A stretch of 64,000 nucleotides of DNA from Rhizobium sp. NFR03 (lineage in GTDB: Bacteria > Pseudomonadota > Alphaproteobacteria > Rhizobiales > Rhizobiaceae). The notes under the pieces were generated by a model. The model saw only the letters and a list, made by a program, of their open reading frames with translations. It did not search any database and was not told the DNA's origin. Position numbers and translations under genes: made by a program. The number at the start of each line of letters is the position of its first letter. Position 1 is the first letter of the stretch. The stretch spans positions 62,001 to 126,000 of the forward strand of contig NZ_FOGR01000001.1 of NCBI RefSeq assembly GCF_900111275.1, read 5' to 3'. Of this stretch, positions 28,228 to 37,274 are shown in pieces.

Positions 28228-29877
28228 CTATCCCTTCAGTATACCGCCGGCGGCCGTAATGGCTTCCGGCGTGTCGAGATCGAGATGGGCAGCTGGTCCG
28301 ATGTCGATATCGATAACCGGCAAGCCCCCTGTCTCGACCACATGCCGCGCGCCCACATCCCCCTCCAGACGGCGGAGGGCGGGAAAGAGCGCGCGCGGCA
28401 GGATCACCGGATTGCCCCGCTTGCCACCATGGACGGCGCGCACGACCGCCTGTCCACCCTGCTCTTCGAACGCCGCGATCAAGCGGCGTACATCCTTCGC
28501 CGTCACACCCGGCATATCCGCCAGCAGCACGAGCATTCCATCCGTCTCAGGTCCGATACCCTCCAGCCCCGCAATCAGCGAAGACGCCATGCCGGAAGCG
28601 AAATCGTCATTGTGCACGAACGCAAGATCAAGTCCGGACAAGGCCTCCCGGATGTCGTCCGCCCGATGACCGGTCACCACGGTGACCGGCTCAGGGCTCG
28701 CCGCAAGCGCCACCTCGGTCGTCCGGCGCACGAGCGGCACGCCGTCGAATTCCGCCAGCAATTTGTGATGCCCCGCGGAGCCCATACGGCTTGCCCGACC
28801 GGCCGCAAGAATGACGGCACGCACGGTCGGCGGGGGCATCCTCGTGTCACCGCTCCCATCGGGTTCGTTACGGGCGCGTGGACGAGGTCGCGTCGGAATT
28901 TCCGCCAGAAGCCCGCCGACACCCATGCCCGTAACCTCCTGCGCTCCGACCGTCTCACCAGCGAGAATCCGGTCGAGCACCCAATCGAAGCCGTTTTCCT
29001 TCGGGCTGCGCGCGCAACCCGGTGCGCCGATGATCCTGACATGGCCAAGACTGCCAAGCACGAGAAGATTGCCGGGATCGACCGGCATGCCCACGTGATC
29101 GACACGACCACCCGCCGCACGGATGGCAGCCGGAATGACGTCGTCCTGATCCGTCACGGCAGAGGCACCGAATACGATCACCAGACGCAAGCGGTCACAC
29201 GGTTCGGCAACGGCTCCGCGGATCGCCTCGGCCACCGCATCTTCCCGGTGTGCCACGCGAACTTCGCCTGTCAGGCGGCTTCCAGAGCGACGCAAACGAT
29301 CCTCCAGCACGCGCCGCGTCTTGTCCATCACCTGTGTCTTCAGCGAGGGCAACAGGGTGGAGACGAGCGTCACATCATGCGCGGTAAATGGCTTGACCGC
29401 AAAGGCCGGTGCCTCGGCCAGAATCGATGCGGCCACTTCCGCGCGCCGCCGATCCACAGCCAGCGGAATGATCTTGATCGTCGCGATCATATCGCCGGCC
29501 CGCACCGTCGCATGATCGGCGAGACAGGCGAGCGTGATGGCAGGGTCGATCCGGTTGACCCGGTTCACACGTTCGGGTGTGGCGACGAAAAGACCGTCCG
29601 CCGCTGCGTGAAGGTTCAGGCGGCCGGTCGAGGCTGGAGAGGCTGTCATGTGATCCATGACAATGCCGGCTGCGATCAGCGCCGCAGCTTCGTCTTCGCC
29701 CATATCGTAGGGGCCGGGGCGGGCAACGACCACCTCATCCATGCCGATGTCAGCAAGGTCAGCGACATCACGGGCGGTGAGACGTGTTCCCTTGGCAAGC
29801 CTTCGATCCGGAAGCATAACGGCATGCGCGAGAATGGTCTCTTCCGCCTCACCGAGCGGCACCGGGCCAAACCTCAT
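28228..29877 (-). CDS. MoeA-like / MobA-like fusion protein for molybdenum cofactor
   Basis: A 549-residue two-domain protein. Residues 1 to about 335 resemble a molybdopterin-binding (MoeA/MogA-type) domain (DIGMDEVVV, VFGASAVTDQDDVIP). Residues from about 350 form a MobA/MocA-like nucleotidyltransferase with AVILAAGRASRMG and the metal-site region LADMPGV. MocA-type enzymes add CMP to molybdopterin for xanthine-dehydrogenase-like enzymes, so this probably completes the cofactor. Its ATG overlaps the stop of the XdhC-like gene by four bases. No molybdoenzyme is encoded in the window. Confidence 0.87.
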   Translation of the reverse strand: MRFGPVPLGEAEETILAHAVMLPDRRLAKGTRLTARDVADLADIGMDEVVVARPGPYDMGEDEAAALIAAGIVMDHMTASPASTGRLNLHAAADGLFVATPERVNRVNRIDPAITLACLADHATVRAGDMIATIKIIPLAVDRRRAEVAASILAEAPAFAVKPFTAHDVTLVSTLLPSLKTQVMDKTRRVLEDRLRRSGSRLTGEVRVAHREDAVAEAIRGAVAEPCDRLRLVIVFGASAVTDQDDVIPAAIRAAGGRVDHVGMPVDPGNLLVLGSLGHVRIIGAPGCARSPKENGFDWVLDRILAGETVGAQEVTGMGVGGLLAEIPTRPRPRARNEPDGSGDTRMPPPTVRAVILAAGRASRMGSAGHHKLLAEFDGVPLVRRTTEVALAASPEPVTVVTGHRADDIREALSGLDLAFVHNDDFASGMASSLIAGLEGIGPETDGMLVLLADMPGVTAKDVRRLIAAFEEQGGQAVVRAVHGGKRGNPVILPRALFPALRRLEGDVGARHVVETGGLPVIDIDIGPAAHLDLDTPEAITAAGGILKG

Positions 29878-30908
29878 GCGCCGACCTTCCCAACCACGGA
29901 AATGCTCTGCGAATCCGGCCGCGTTCGTAGGGACTGGATGATATCGGCGAGAATGGATACGGCGATTTCGGCAGGCGTCGCTGCGCCGATGGAGAGGCCG
30001 ATCGGCGCCGAAATGCGCGCGATGACCTCCGGCGACAACCCCAGCGCTTGAAGACGCTCGACGCGTCTCGCATGGGTCTTCCGGCTGCCGAGCGCACCCA
30101 CATAGAAACAGCCGGCCCTCAGAGCAGCCTCGAGAGCGGTATCGTCGATCTTCGGATCATGCGTGATGGCAGCGAGCGCCGTGTAGGCATCGAGCGGCCT
30201 TTCCGGCAGCACGTCTTCCGGCCAGTCCGCGACCAGATCGACACCGCCGAACCGTTCGGGCGTGGCAAAGGCGGTCCGGGGATCGATGACGAGGGTGGTA
30301 AAGCCTGCGATCCCGGCCATGGGCACCAGAGCCTGTGCAATATGCACCGCACCGATGACGACCAGCCGCGGCGGCGGCCGATAGACGTTGATGAATCCGG
30401 CCCCGTCGGCGTCCAGCCGCGAAACACCCGAGACGAAGGCCGTCGAGACATCCTCCGGTGCACTCTCGCCCTCGGCAAAAACCATCGTCTGTCCTGTCTC
30501 GATATCGGTCCGGGACGCTACGGCGCGACGACTGGCGCGCAAATCATTGAGCCGGCGAAGGGACGACCGGTCCAGCCCGGCATCGACCTTCTGCACGAGC
30601 ACCCGGATCTGACCGCCGCAGGAGAGACCGACCTGCCAGGCCGTCTCATCGGCCACGCCGAAGTCGAGGACGCGCGCCTCGCCCGAAGCGATCACGTCCA
30701 TCGCCTCTGCCACCACTGCCCCCTCCACGCACCCGCCGGAAACCGAGCCATCGAAATTCCCGTCTTCATCGATGACGAGATGGCTGCCCACGGGCCTTGG
30801 CGCGGACCCCCACGTCTCGATCACCGTGGCGAGGGCAACCGCCCGGCCCTGCTCGTGCCAGGCCTGCGCGAGCAGGAGTGGATCATGCGCGTCGACATCA
30901 TTTGTCAT
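29874..30908 (-). CDS. XdhC/CoxI family molybdoenzyme maturation factor
   Basis: The 344-residue protein has an N-terminal XdhC_CoxI domain (about 10-80, ATVIETWGSAPRPVGSHL and GSVSGGCVEGAVV) and a C-terminal Rossmann-like XdhC domain (about 185-320, VVIGAVHIAQALVPMA and GALGSRKTHARR). XdhC binds molybdenum cofactor, protects it during sulfuration and inserts it into xanthine dehydrogenase-type enzymes. It is translationally coupled to the MoeA/MobA-like gene, and the pair is a dedicated maturation module. Confidence 0.92.
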   Translation of the reverse strand: MTNDVDAHDPLLLAQAWHEQGRAVALATVIETWGSAPRPVGSHLVIDEDGNFDGSVSGGCVEGAVVAEAMDVIASGEARVLDFGVADETAWQVGLSCGGQIRVLVQKVDAGLDRSSLRRLNDLRASRRAVASRTDIETGQTMVFAEGESAPEDVSTAFVSGVSRLDADGAGFINVYRPPPRLVVIGAVHIAQALVPMAGIAGFTTLVIDPRTAFATPERFGGVDLVADWPEDVLPERPLDAYTALAAITHDPKIDDTALEAALRAGCFYVGALGSRKTHARRVERLQALGLSPEVIARISAPIGLSIGAATPAEIAVSILADIIQSLRTRPDSQSISVVGKVGA

Positions 30909-31252
30909 GGGAATGTCTCTGATCGTGGAACCGGCGGTCCGCCCGGCGGCTACCGCAAGACACTCGATATAGTGCGCGCGCCAACAATTTTCAGCCGCGG
31001 GGTCGGGGGATTCTCAGCGATGGCTTCGCCCCAACGGCATATCGCTCCGACCGGCAGGTGGCGATGCTCTGCCGCGTTCTCCGAGCGAAAACATGGGCAT
31101 CCCAAGGACAACCCGCCGTTTTCCTTTGACGCGCGTCTCGGGATTGCCGAACATACGGCATATCGAAGCCTGTGGCATGTACCCAAGCCCGGATACATCC
31201 GGTGGGCAACGCCGCTCGCACCCTTGTTCTGCTCAGAAACCTTGAAGGTTCC
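30909..31252. other. Divergent intergenic region before ligand-binding protein gene
   Basis: This 344-base gap separates the XdhC-like gene from the periplasmic ligand-binding protein gene. It should hold promoters for both. TTGACG at 31126-31131 with GAACAT 17 bases later is a weak candidate for the rightward gene, and TGCCG-N6-CGGCA near 31145-31160 is a small inverted repeat in the same place. I see no gene or RNA motif. Confidence 0.35.
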
Positions 31253-32344
31253 ATGTCCCGCCTCCTGTTATCCGTTCTCATCCCTGCTTTCGCGCTCGCG
31301 TCCGGCATCGCTTCCGGTGCTGTCGCTGCCGGGCTGAAAGTCGGCGTCGTCGCGCCGGTCGATGGGCCATTCGCCCTGCTCGGACGGCAGGTGCTGGAGG
31401 GAGCGCGGTTTCAGGCGGAGGCGCGCGGTTCCCAGGTCATCGCGATCCCCGAGACCTGCGAGGCTGACGGTGCCGAAGCCTTGAAGGCCGCCGTGGCAGC
31501 GGCGGGCGCCGAGGCGCTGGTCGGCTTTCTCTGCACGGAAAGTCTCGACGCCATCCTGCCGACGCTTGGTGGCACAGGCGTTCCCGCGATCAGCCTCAGC
31601 GTGCGCTCCGATATCCTCATGGAGGATGCACGCAAGAACGGCTGGCCGTTCTACCGACTTGTGCCGAACGCTCGCAAGGAGACCGAGAAGATCGCCAGCG
31701 TCATCATCGAGCGCTGGAAAGGGGAACCTCTCGCCTTGATCGATGACGGTACGATTCATGGGCGCGATCTCGTGGAAGGCGTTCGCTCGGCGCTCGCCGA
31801 GACAGGTCTGACGCCCGTCTTTACCGATACCTATCGACCGGCACAGGAACAGCAGGTCAGCCTCGTGCGCCGCCTCGGCCGCAGCGGCGCAACGCGCGTC
31901 CTCATCGGAGGCGACCGGACGGACGCGTCGATCATCGCGCGCGACGCTCGCAGCGAAAAACTGGCGCTCACGCTTCTGGGCGGCGAGGCGCTGGATGCGG
32001 CCGACCAACCCGTTCCACTGGCAGACGGAGTCCTCGCGGTCACACTGCCGGAAGCGGAAATCTTGCCGGAGGCCACCGCGACAGCGGGCGCAATGCGCGC
32101 CGCCAACATAGAGCCGGAGGGCTATACCCTGCCGGCCTTTGCAGCCATGACGCTGCTGGAGCAGGCGAAGGACCGTGCGCTGAAGGACAGTACCCCGCTG
32201 GCCGACGCCTTGCTCAAGGCGTCTTACCCGACCGTTATCGGAGCCATCCGCTTCGATGCCGGCCACGAGCTTGCGGATAATCCCTACCGGCTGATGGAGT
32301 GGCGCCAGGGCCGTTTCGCGGACGCGCCGCCTCCGGGCGAATGA
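31253..32344 (+). CDS. Periplasmic ligand-binding protein, LivJ/receptor-type
   Basis: A 363-residue exported protein. Residues 1-25 form a signal peptide ending AVAA, and the rest follows the periplasmic binding protein type I fold (LKVGVVAPVDGPFALLGRQVLEGARF opening), as in substrate-binding proteins of branched-chain amino-acid ABC transporters. No permease or ATPase gene is nearby, so it is an orphan and the ligand is unknown. I start at ATG 31253 with AAGG 5 bases upstream. The P1 peptidase gene follows after 10 bases. Confidence 0.85.
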   Translation: MSRLLLSVLIPAFALASGIASGAVAAGLKVGVVAPVDGPFALLGRQVLEGARFQAEARGSQVIAIPETCEADGAEALKAAVAAAGAEALVGFLCTESLDAILPTLGGTGVPAISLSVRSDILMEDARKNGWPFYRLVPNARKETEKIASVIIERWKGEPLALIDDGTIHGRDLVEGVRSALAETGLTPVFTDTYRPAQEQQVSLVRRLGRSGATRVLIGGDRTDASIIARDARSEKLALTLLGGEALDAADQPVPLADGVLAVTLPEAEILPEATATAGAMRAANIEPEGYTLPAFAAMTLLEQAKDRALKDSTPLADALLKASYPTVIGAIRFDAGHELADNPYRLMEWRQGRFADAPPPGE

Positions 32345-32354
32345 GGGCTGCGAC

Positions 32355-33374
32355 ATGACGATGCAACGTGGACCGCGCAATGCTCTGACGGATGTTCCGG
32401 GGCTCGCCGTCGGTCACGCGCAGGACGATCGCCTGAAATCCGGTGTGACGGCCATCCTCTGCGATCCCCCGGCCGTTGCCGCCGTGTCGATCATCGGCGG
32501 CTCGCCCGGCACGCGTGAAACCGACCTGCTGGAACCGCATAACAGCGTGCAGACGGTGGATGCGCTATGCCTTGCCGGCGGCTCCGCCTTCGGCCTCGAT
32601 GCCGCATCGGGTGTGCAGGCTGCCCTCCGTGCCATGGGTCGCGGGCTGAAAGTCGGGCCGGCCATCGTGCCGATCGTCCCGGCCGCCATCCTGTTCGACC
32701 TCAACAATGGCGGCGACAAGAACTGGGGCACTTATGCGCCCTATCGCGACCTCGGCTACACCGCCGCCATGGCCGCCGCTGGCGATGTCGCGACCGGAAG
32801 CGTCGGTGCCGGCACCGGCGCAAATACCGCAACCGTCAAGGGCGGCCTCGGCACCGCGTCGACCGTTCTTGCGAATGGCATCACGGTCGGAGCGCTCGCC
32901 GCCGTCAACCCGCTGGGCTCCGCGACCATCGGCGACACCGCCTGCTTCTGGGCCGCCCCCTTCGAACTGGAGGACGAGTTTGGCGGGCTGGGCCTGCCCA
33001 CGCCCCTGCCGCTCAATGCGACGGCCATCCGCACGAAACTCGACGCCGTGACGCCGATGGCCAACACGACCATTGCCGTCATCGCGACCGATGTCTCCCT
33101 GACCAAGGCCGAAGCCAAGCGCCTCGCCGTCGCCGCACATGACGGTTTCTCCCGCGCGCTCTGGCCGTCTCATACGCCTCTCGACGGCGATCTCGTCTTT
33201 GCGGTGTCGACCGGCCGGCGACCCGGCAACCTCAACCCCGCGGATTTCCTTGCCCTCTGCGCGGTTGCCGCTTCCACGATGGCGCGGGCGATCGCGCGCG
33301 GCGTGCATGATGCGACGCCGGCCGATCGCGACATCAAGCCGTGCTGGAGCGATCTGGCGTCCGAAGCGCCTTGA
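32355..33374 (+). CDS. P1 family (DmpA-like) peptidase
   Basis: A 339-residue Ntn-type hydrolase of the P1/S58 family (DmpA, BapA), which are self-cleaving aminopeptidases or beta-peptidases. Typical blocks are LTDVPGLAVGHAQD at the start, IIGGSPGTRETDLL, GGSAFGLDAASGV and GSVGAGTGANT. The alpha/beta autocleavage point would lie in the middle, about residue 190-200, near VNPLGSATIGD. It lacks a signal peptide. Its 10-base distance from a periplasmic ligand-binding gene suggests joint expression. Confidence 0.88.
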   Translation: MTMQRGPRNALTDVPGLAVGHAQDDRLKSGVTAILCDPPAVAAVSIIGGSPGTRETDLLEPHNSVQTVDALCLAGGSAFGLDAASGVQAALRAMGRGLKVGPAIVPIVPAAILFDLNNGGDKNWGTYAPYRDLGYTAAMAAAGDVATGSVGAGTGANTATVKGGLGTASTVLANGITVGALAAVNPLGSATIGDTACFWAAPFELEDEFGGLGLPTPLPLNATAIRTKLDAVTPMANTTIAVIATDVSLTKAEAKRLAVAAHDGFSRALWPSHTPLDGDLVFAVSTGRRPGNLNPADFLALCAVAASTMARAIARGVHDATPADRDIKPCWSDLASEAP

Positions 33375-33514
33375 CAACGAACCAGCAGCCGACATTGCCG
33401 CTCCTGTCGACCAGTGCTACTGCATCAGCACTCGGACTGGAATCGGTTCAGGATAGATGATGCAGGCGTTTTCCTTGCGTCGAAGCGACGGAAACGTGTC
33501 CCGGAGATTTGAGC

Positions 33515-34192
33515 ATGCCGCTTCCCATTCGTATCGCCCCGTCCATTCTTGCCTCCGATTTCTCGCGGCTCGGCGAAGAGGTGCGCGACGTCGTGGCAGC
33601 CGGCGCAGATTGGGTCCACCTCGATGTGATGGACGGCCATTTCGTCCCCAACATCACGTTCGGGCCGGATGTCGTTAAAGCTCTGCGTCCCGTGACGGAC
33701 GCGCCCTTCGACTGCCACCTGATGATTTCTCCTGCCGACCCCTACCTGGAGGCCTTTGCCAAGGCCGGATGCGACAGCATCACCGTGCATGCCGAAGCCG
33801 GACCGCACCTGCACCGCTCGCTCCAGACGATCCGCGGCCTCGGCAAGAAGGCCGGCGTCGCCATCAATCCGGCAACGCCGGAAGCGACCGTCGAATACCT
33901 GCTCGACACCGTGGATCTCGTTCTTGTCATGACCGTCAATCCTGGCTTTGGCGGGCAGAAATTCGTGGAGCCGACGCTCGACAAGATCCGCCGGGTTCGC
34001 AGCATGATCGGCGACCGTCCGATCGACATCCAGGTCGATGGCGGCATCACGGAGGCCACGATCGGCACAGCGGCAGCCGCTGGCGCAAACGTCTTCGTCG
34101 CCGGCTCCGCGATCTATGGCGGTGGCTCGCCGGAGGCCTATCGCACCTCCATCGAAAAGCTCCGCGCACGCGCGGAGGGCGGTCGCGGATGA
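33515..34192 (+). CDS. rpe: Ribulose-phosphate 3-epimerase
   Basis: Interconverts ribulose-5-phosphate and xylulose-5-phosphate in the pentose phosphate and Calvin pathways. The TIM-barrel signature blocks are clear: [33 protein letters not shown] (metal and catalytic residues), HLMI and [11 protein letters not shown] start at ATG 33515 (225 residues), with GGAG 8 bases upstream, rather than at the TTG six bases earlier. Its stop overlaps the start of the next gene (ATGA). Confidence 0.96.
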   Translation: MPLPIRIAPSILASDFSRLGEEVRDVVAAGADWVHLDVMDGHFVPNITFGPDVVKALRPVTDAPFDCHLMISPADPYLEAFAKAGCDSITVHAEAGPHLHRSLQTIRGLGKKAGVAINPATPEATVEYLLDTVDLVLVMTVNPGFGGQKFVEPTLDKIRRVRSMIGDRPIDIQVDGGITEATIGTAAAAGANVFVAGSAIYGGGSPEAYRTSIEKLRARAEGGRG

Positions 34193-34764
34193 GCACCAAC
34201 GGCGGCCCGATGCGGCTGCCGACGGCTGGCCGGCGCCTGGGCATGGCGGTCCCGGCCCGGTTGCGGACCGGCTGGCAGGGTGCAAGACACCACCTGCTTC
34301 TTGCGCCGGTCTGGGGGGTGCTGATGTCGCTCTGCGCCCTCGCCTCCCTGTTCTACCACGGGCGCGCCGGAACCGGCCAAACCGCGCAGGTGCTCGTCCT
34401 TTACCTTCTCGGCGGCGTGCTCGCCTTTCCCATCAGCGTTTTCCTTTCGAGGGCTCTTGCGCTGGGGCGGCGCGCCGAAACACGCTTTGCCTGCACCTTT
34501 CTCTGCCTGACGCTTCTGACGATCGCCGTGACCGCGTTTCTTTTTGCCATGCAGTACCGGCTGTTCTTTGCCCGCTGGCATGCGCCCTTTGCCACGCGCA
34601 TCTGGTTCTACCAGTTCGCCTTCACGAGTGCGGGCGCCGTCTACCAGTTCATCGTCATGGGTGTCAGGCTCTACATGCCGGTGGGCCTCCCTGCGTTGCT
34701 CGGCATGAGCCTCTGGCTGACGCGAAAGGGCGGGGATGAGCGCGGAAGCGCCGTTCGGCGTTGA
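34189..34764 (+). CDS. Membrane protein of unknown function
   Basis: The 191-residue product has about four membrane helices (about 43-62, 71-92, 103-124 and 150-178) separated by short basic loops, and a basic N-terminus. I do not recognise the family. It starts inside the end of rpe (ATGA overlap), so it is translated with rpe; it is followed by purB after 61 bases. Nothing in the sequence indicates a transporter motif. Confidence 0.8.
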   Translation: MSTNGGPMRLPTAGRRLGMAVPARLRTGWQGARHHLLLAPVWGVLMSLCALASLFYHGRAGTGQTAQVLVLYLLGGVLAFPISVFLSRALALGRRAETRFACTFLCLTLLTIAVTAFLFAMQYRLFFARWHAPFATRIWFYQFAFTSAGAVYQFIVMGVRLYMPVGLPALLGMSLWLTRKGGDERGSAVRR

Positions 34765-34825
34765 GCTTGCCGGTCATCTTTGATAGAGGCTCGGCCAACG
34801 ATATCCGAGAGAAAGCTGACATCCG

Positions 34826-36127
34826 ATGATCCCCCGCTATTCCCGGCCGGAAATGGTCGCCATCTGGTCGCCCGAATCCAAGTTTCGCATCTGGTTCGAA
34901 ATCGAGGCGCATGCCTGCGACGCGCTCGCCGAACTCGGGGTCATCCCCAAGGAGGCCGCGCGCACGATCTGGGAAAAAGGCGGAGCTGCCACCTTCGACG
35001 TCGACCGGATCGACGAAATCGAGGCCGTGACCAAGCACGACGTCATCGCCTTTCTCACACACCTCGCTGAAATCGTCGGCCCGGACGCCCGTTTCGTCCA
35101 CCAGGGCATGACGTCGTCGGACGTGCTCGATACCTGCTTCAGCGTTCAGCTCGTCAAGGCGACGGACCTGCTTCTGGCCGACATGGACCGCCTGCTGGAG
35201 GCTCTGAAGCGTCGCGCATTCGAGCACAAGGACACCGTCACCATCGGCCGCTCGCATGGCATCCATGCCGAGCCTACGACCTTTGGCGTCAAGCTGGCGC
35301 TGGCCTATGCCGAATTCGAGCGCTGCCGCGCCCGTCTCGTCGCCGCTCGCGAGGAAATCGCAACCTGCGCCATTTCGGGCGCCGTCGGGACCTTCGCCAA
35401 TATCGATCCGCGCGTCGAGGAGCATGTGGCCGCCGCCCTCGGCCTGAAGCCGGAGCCGGTCTCCACGCAGGTCATTCCGCGCGACCGCCACGCCATGTAC
35501 TTCTCCATCCTCGGCGTCATCGCGTCCTCCGTTGAGCGCGTGGCGACGGAAATCCGCCATTTGCAGCGCACGGAAGTTCTGGAAGCCGAAGAGTATTTCT
35601 CGCCGGGCCAGAAGGGCTCGTCGGCCATGCCCCACAAGCGCAATCCGGTGCTGACGGAAAACCTGACGGGTCTCGCCCGCATGGTGCGTGCCTTCTCCAT
35701 CCCGGCCATGGAAAATGTGGCCCTCTGGCACGAGCGCGACATCTCGCACTCCTCCGTTGAGCGCATGATCGGCCCGGACGCGACAGTGACGCTCGATTTC
35801 GCTCTCGCCCGCCTCACCAACGTCATCGACAAGCTGCTGATCTATCCCGACAACATGATGGGCAACCTCAACAAGTTCCGGGGTCTCGTCCATTCGCAGC
35901 GCGTTCTTCTCGCCTTGACCCAGGCTGGCGCATCGCGTGAAGACGCCTATCGCCTCGTCCAGCGCAACGCGATGCGGGTGTGGGAGCAGGGCAAGGACTT
36001 TCTGGAAGAGCTTCTCGCCGACGAAGAAGTCCGCGGTTACCTGCCTGAAGCCGACATCCGCGAAAAGTTCGATCTTGGTTATCACACCAAACACGTCGAT
36101 ACGATTTTCCGCCGCGTCTTCGGCTGA
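34826..36127 (+). CDS. purB: Adenylosuccinate lyase
   Basis: Acts twice in purine synthesis: it splits SAICAR to AICAR and adenylosuccinate to AMP, each time releasing fumarate. The 433-residue protein has the fumarase/aspartase signature [11 protein letters not shown] with the catalytic serine, [16 protein letters not shown] and [12 protein letters not shown]. Length and motifs are typical of the alphaproteobacterial type. It has its own ribosome binding region and is followed by a repeat-hairpin structure. Confidence 0.97.
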   Translation: MIPRYSRPEMVAIWSPESKFRIWFEIEAHACDALAELGVIPKEAARTIWEKGGAATFDVDRIDEIEAVTKHDVIAFLTHLAEIVGPDARFVHQGMTSSDVLDTCFSVQLVKATDLLLADMDRLLEALKRRAFEHKDTVTIGRSHGIHAEPTTFGVKLALAYAEFERCRARLVAAREEIATCAISGAVGTFANIDPRVEEHVAAALGLKPEPVSTQVIPRDRHAMYFSILGVIASSVERVATEIRHLQRTEVLEAEEYFSPGQKGSSAMPHKRNPVLTENLTGLARMVRAFSIPAMENVALWHERDISHSSVERMIGPDATVTLDFALARLTNVIDKLLIYPDNMMGNLNKFRGLVHSQRVLLALTQAGASREDAYRLVQRNAMRVWEQGKDFLEELLADEEVRGYLPEADIREKFDLGYHTKHVDTIFRRVFG

Positions 36128-36148
36128 TCGGCCCGACGTCGATCCGTG

Positions 36149-36190
36149 CCAAAATTACCGGGCCAAAATGACCGGGCCAAAATTACCGGG
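36149..36190. repeat. Three tandem 14-bp repeats after purB
   Basis: Three units follow head to tail: CCAAAATTACCGGG (36149-36162), the same with one change, CCAAAATGACCGGG (36163-36176), and CCAAAATTACCGGG again (36177-36190). They are AT-richer in the middle than the surrounding DNA and run directly into a long hairpin. The period of 14 is not near a multiple of three and there is no gene here. Confidence 0.85.
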
Positions 36191-36222
36191 AACGGTCGCG
36201 TTCGATAGAATGCGACCGTTCC
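36189..36222. repeat. 15-bp stem-loop after the 14-bp repeats
   Basis: GGAACGGTCGCGTTC (36189-36203) pairs with GAATGCGACCGTTCC (36208-36222) over 15 pairs, with one G-T wobble and a GATA loop. No T-run follows on the right; on the left the opposite strand reads GGTAATTTT. It could end purB transcripts, serve as a termination site for the left strand, or be a copy of a dispersed palindromic repeat. Confidence 0.75.
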
Positions 36223-36297
36223 GCGAAAGGATTTCGTGAAGGCTTCCCGATATTTGTAGACTGCAGCTAACGCGCAGATAACGGGAGCATCATCGAC

Positions 36298-36600
36298 ATG
36301 CCGGCACAAATGGATATGGAACGAGGTGTACGGTCCCGTGTGAAGCTGGCGGGTCGCGTTACATGCCGCGACAAGACGAGCGCGGGAAAGGTCGTGGATC
36401 TTTCGGATGCGGGCATGAGTCTTCAGCTGAGCTACGACATCCAGGCAACGCAGGGACAGGCGGTCATCATCGAAACCGAGGAACTCGGACGTTTGAACGG
36501 CATGGTGCAGTGGGCACGCGGCGATAAGATCGGCGTCCGCCTCATGACGTCATCGAACACCAGCGCCAAGATCGCCTCCTTCTACAAGTTTTTTCGATAG
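36298..36600 (+). CDS. PilZ domain protein
   Basis: This 100-residue protein is a single PilZ domain. The cyclic-di-GMP-binding elements are visible: an arginine-rich RGVRSR near residue 10 and DLSDAGMSLQL (the DxSxxG motif) near residue 34. Such stand-alone PilZ proteins bind cyclic di-GMP and change motility or polysaccharide secretion through partners. It lies 675 bases from a GGDEF-EAL enzyme. Confidence 0.87.
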   Translation: MPAQMDMERGVRSRVKLAGRVTCRDKTSAGKVVDLSDAGMSLQLSYDIQATQGQAVIIETEELGRLNGMVQWARGDKIGVRLMTSSNTSAKIASFYKFFR

Positions 36601-36685
36601 GCTGAGCTCTCCGCATGCCGCGAAAGCGATGCCCAATGCTTGCAGGTCTTGACAAGGGAGGCTTGTCGCCTCACATCGCGACATC

Positions 36686-37243
36686 ATGAAAGCCTCGGAA
36701 GCAGACATCCTCATCGTCCCCGGATACACCAACTCCGGACCGGATCACTGGCAGACCCGCTGGGAGAGCAAACTCGCGTCGGCCCGTCGCGTCGAGCAGG
36801 CGGAGTGGGTCAAGCCCGTGCGTGAGGACTGGGTCGCCCGGATGAACGAGGAGATCGAGGCTGCAACCAAGCCAGTGGTCATCATTGCGCATTCCCTTGG
36901 TGTCGCCACTGCCGTTCACGCCATTTCGAAGGAAAACCAGCACAAGATCGCAGGTGCTTTCTTCGTCGCCCCGCCGGATGTCGAGAACCCGAAGATCCGC
37001 CCGAAGCATCTGATGACGTTCGGACCCTATCCCCGCGAGCCGCTCCCGTTTCCATCCATGATCGTTGCCAGCCGCAACGATCACTTCGGCTCCTACGAGC
37101 ATGCCGGCGATATCGCCAATGCTTGGGGCTCCATCCTCGTGGATGCAGGCGAGTCGGGTCATTTGAACGCAGAGTCCGGCCACGGGCCGTGGCCAGAGGG
37201 CACGATGGTCTTCGCGCAGTTTCTCAGCCGTCTAAAGCCTTGA
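36686..37243 (+). CDS. RBBP9/YdeN family alpha/beta hydrolase
   Basis: The 185-residue protein opens with ILIVPGYTNSGPDHWQTRWE, the hallmark of the RBBP9/YdeN group, and has the nucleophile elbow AHSLG, an aspartate in SRNDHF and a histidine in ESGHLN, so the Ser-Asp-His triad is present. The substrate is not known for bacterial members. The ATG lacks a nearby Shine-Dalgarno, so the exact start is a little uncertain. Confidence 0.88.
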   Translation: MKASEADILIVPGYTNSGPDHWQTRWESKLASARRVEQAEWVKPVREDWVARMNEEIEAATKPVVIIAHSLGVATAVHAISKENQHKIAGAFFVAPPDVENPKIRPKHLMTFGPYPREPLPFPSMIVASRNDHFGSYEHAGDIANAWGSILVDAGESGHLNAESGHGPWPEGTMVFAQFLSRLKP

Positions 37244-37274
37244 CTTACCCCTATATCTGGATGAATTCTGACGC

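Noticed and set aside
36149-36190. Tandem 14-bp repeats as a CRISPR array
   Set aside because: There are no spacers between the units and no cas genes in the window.
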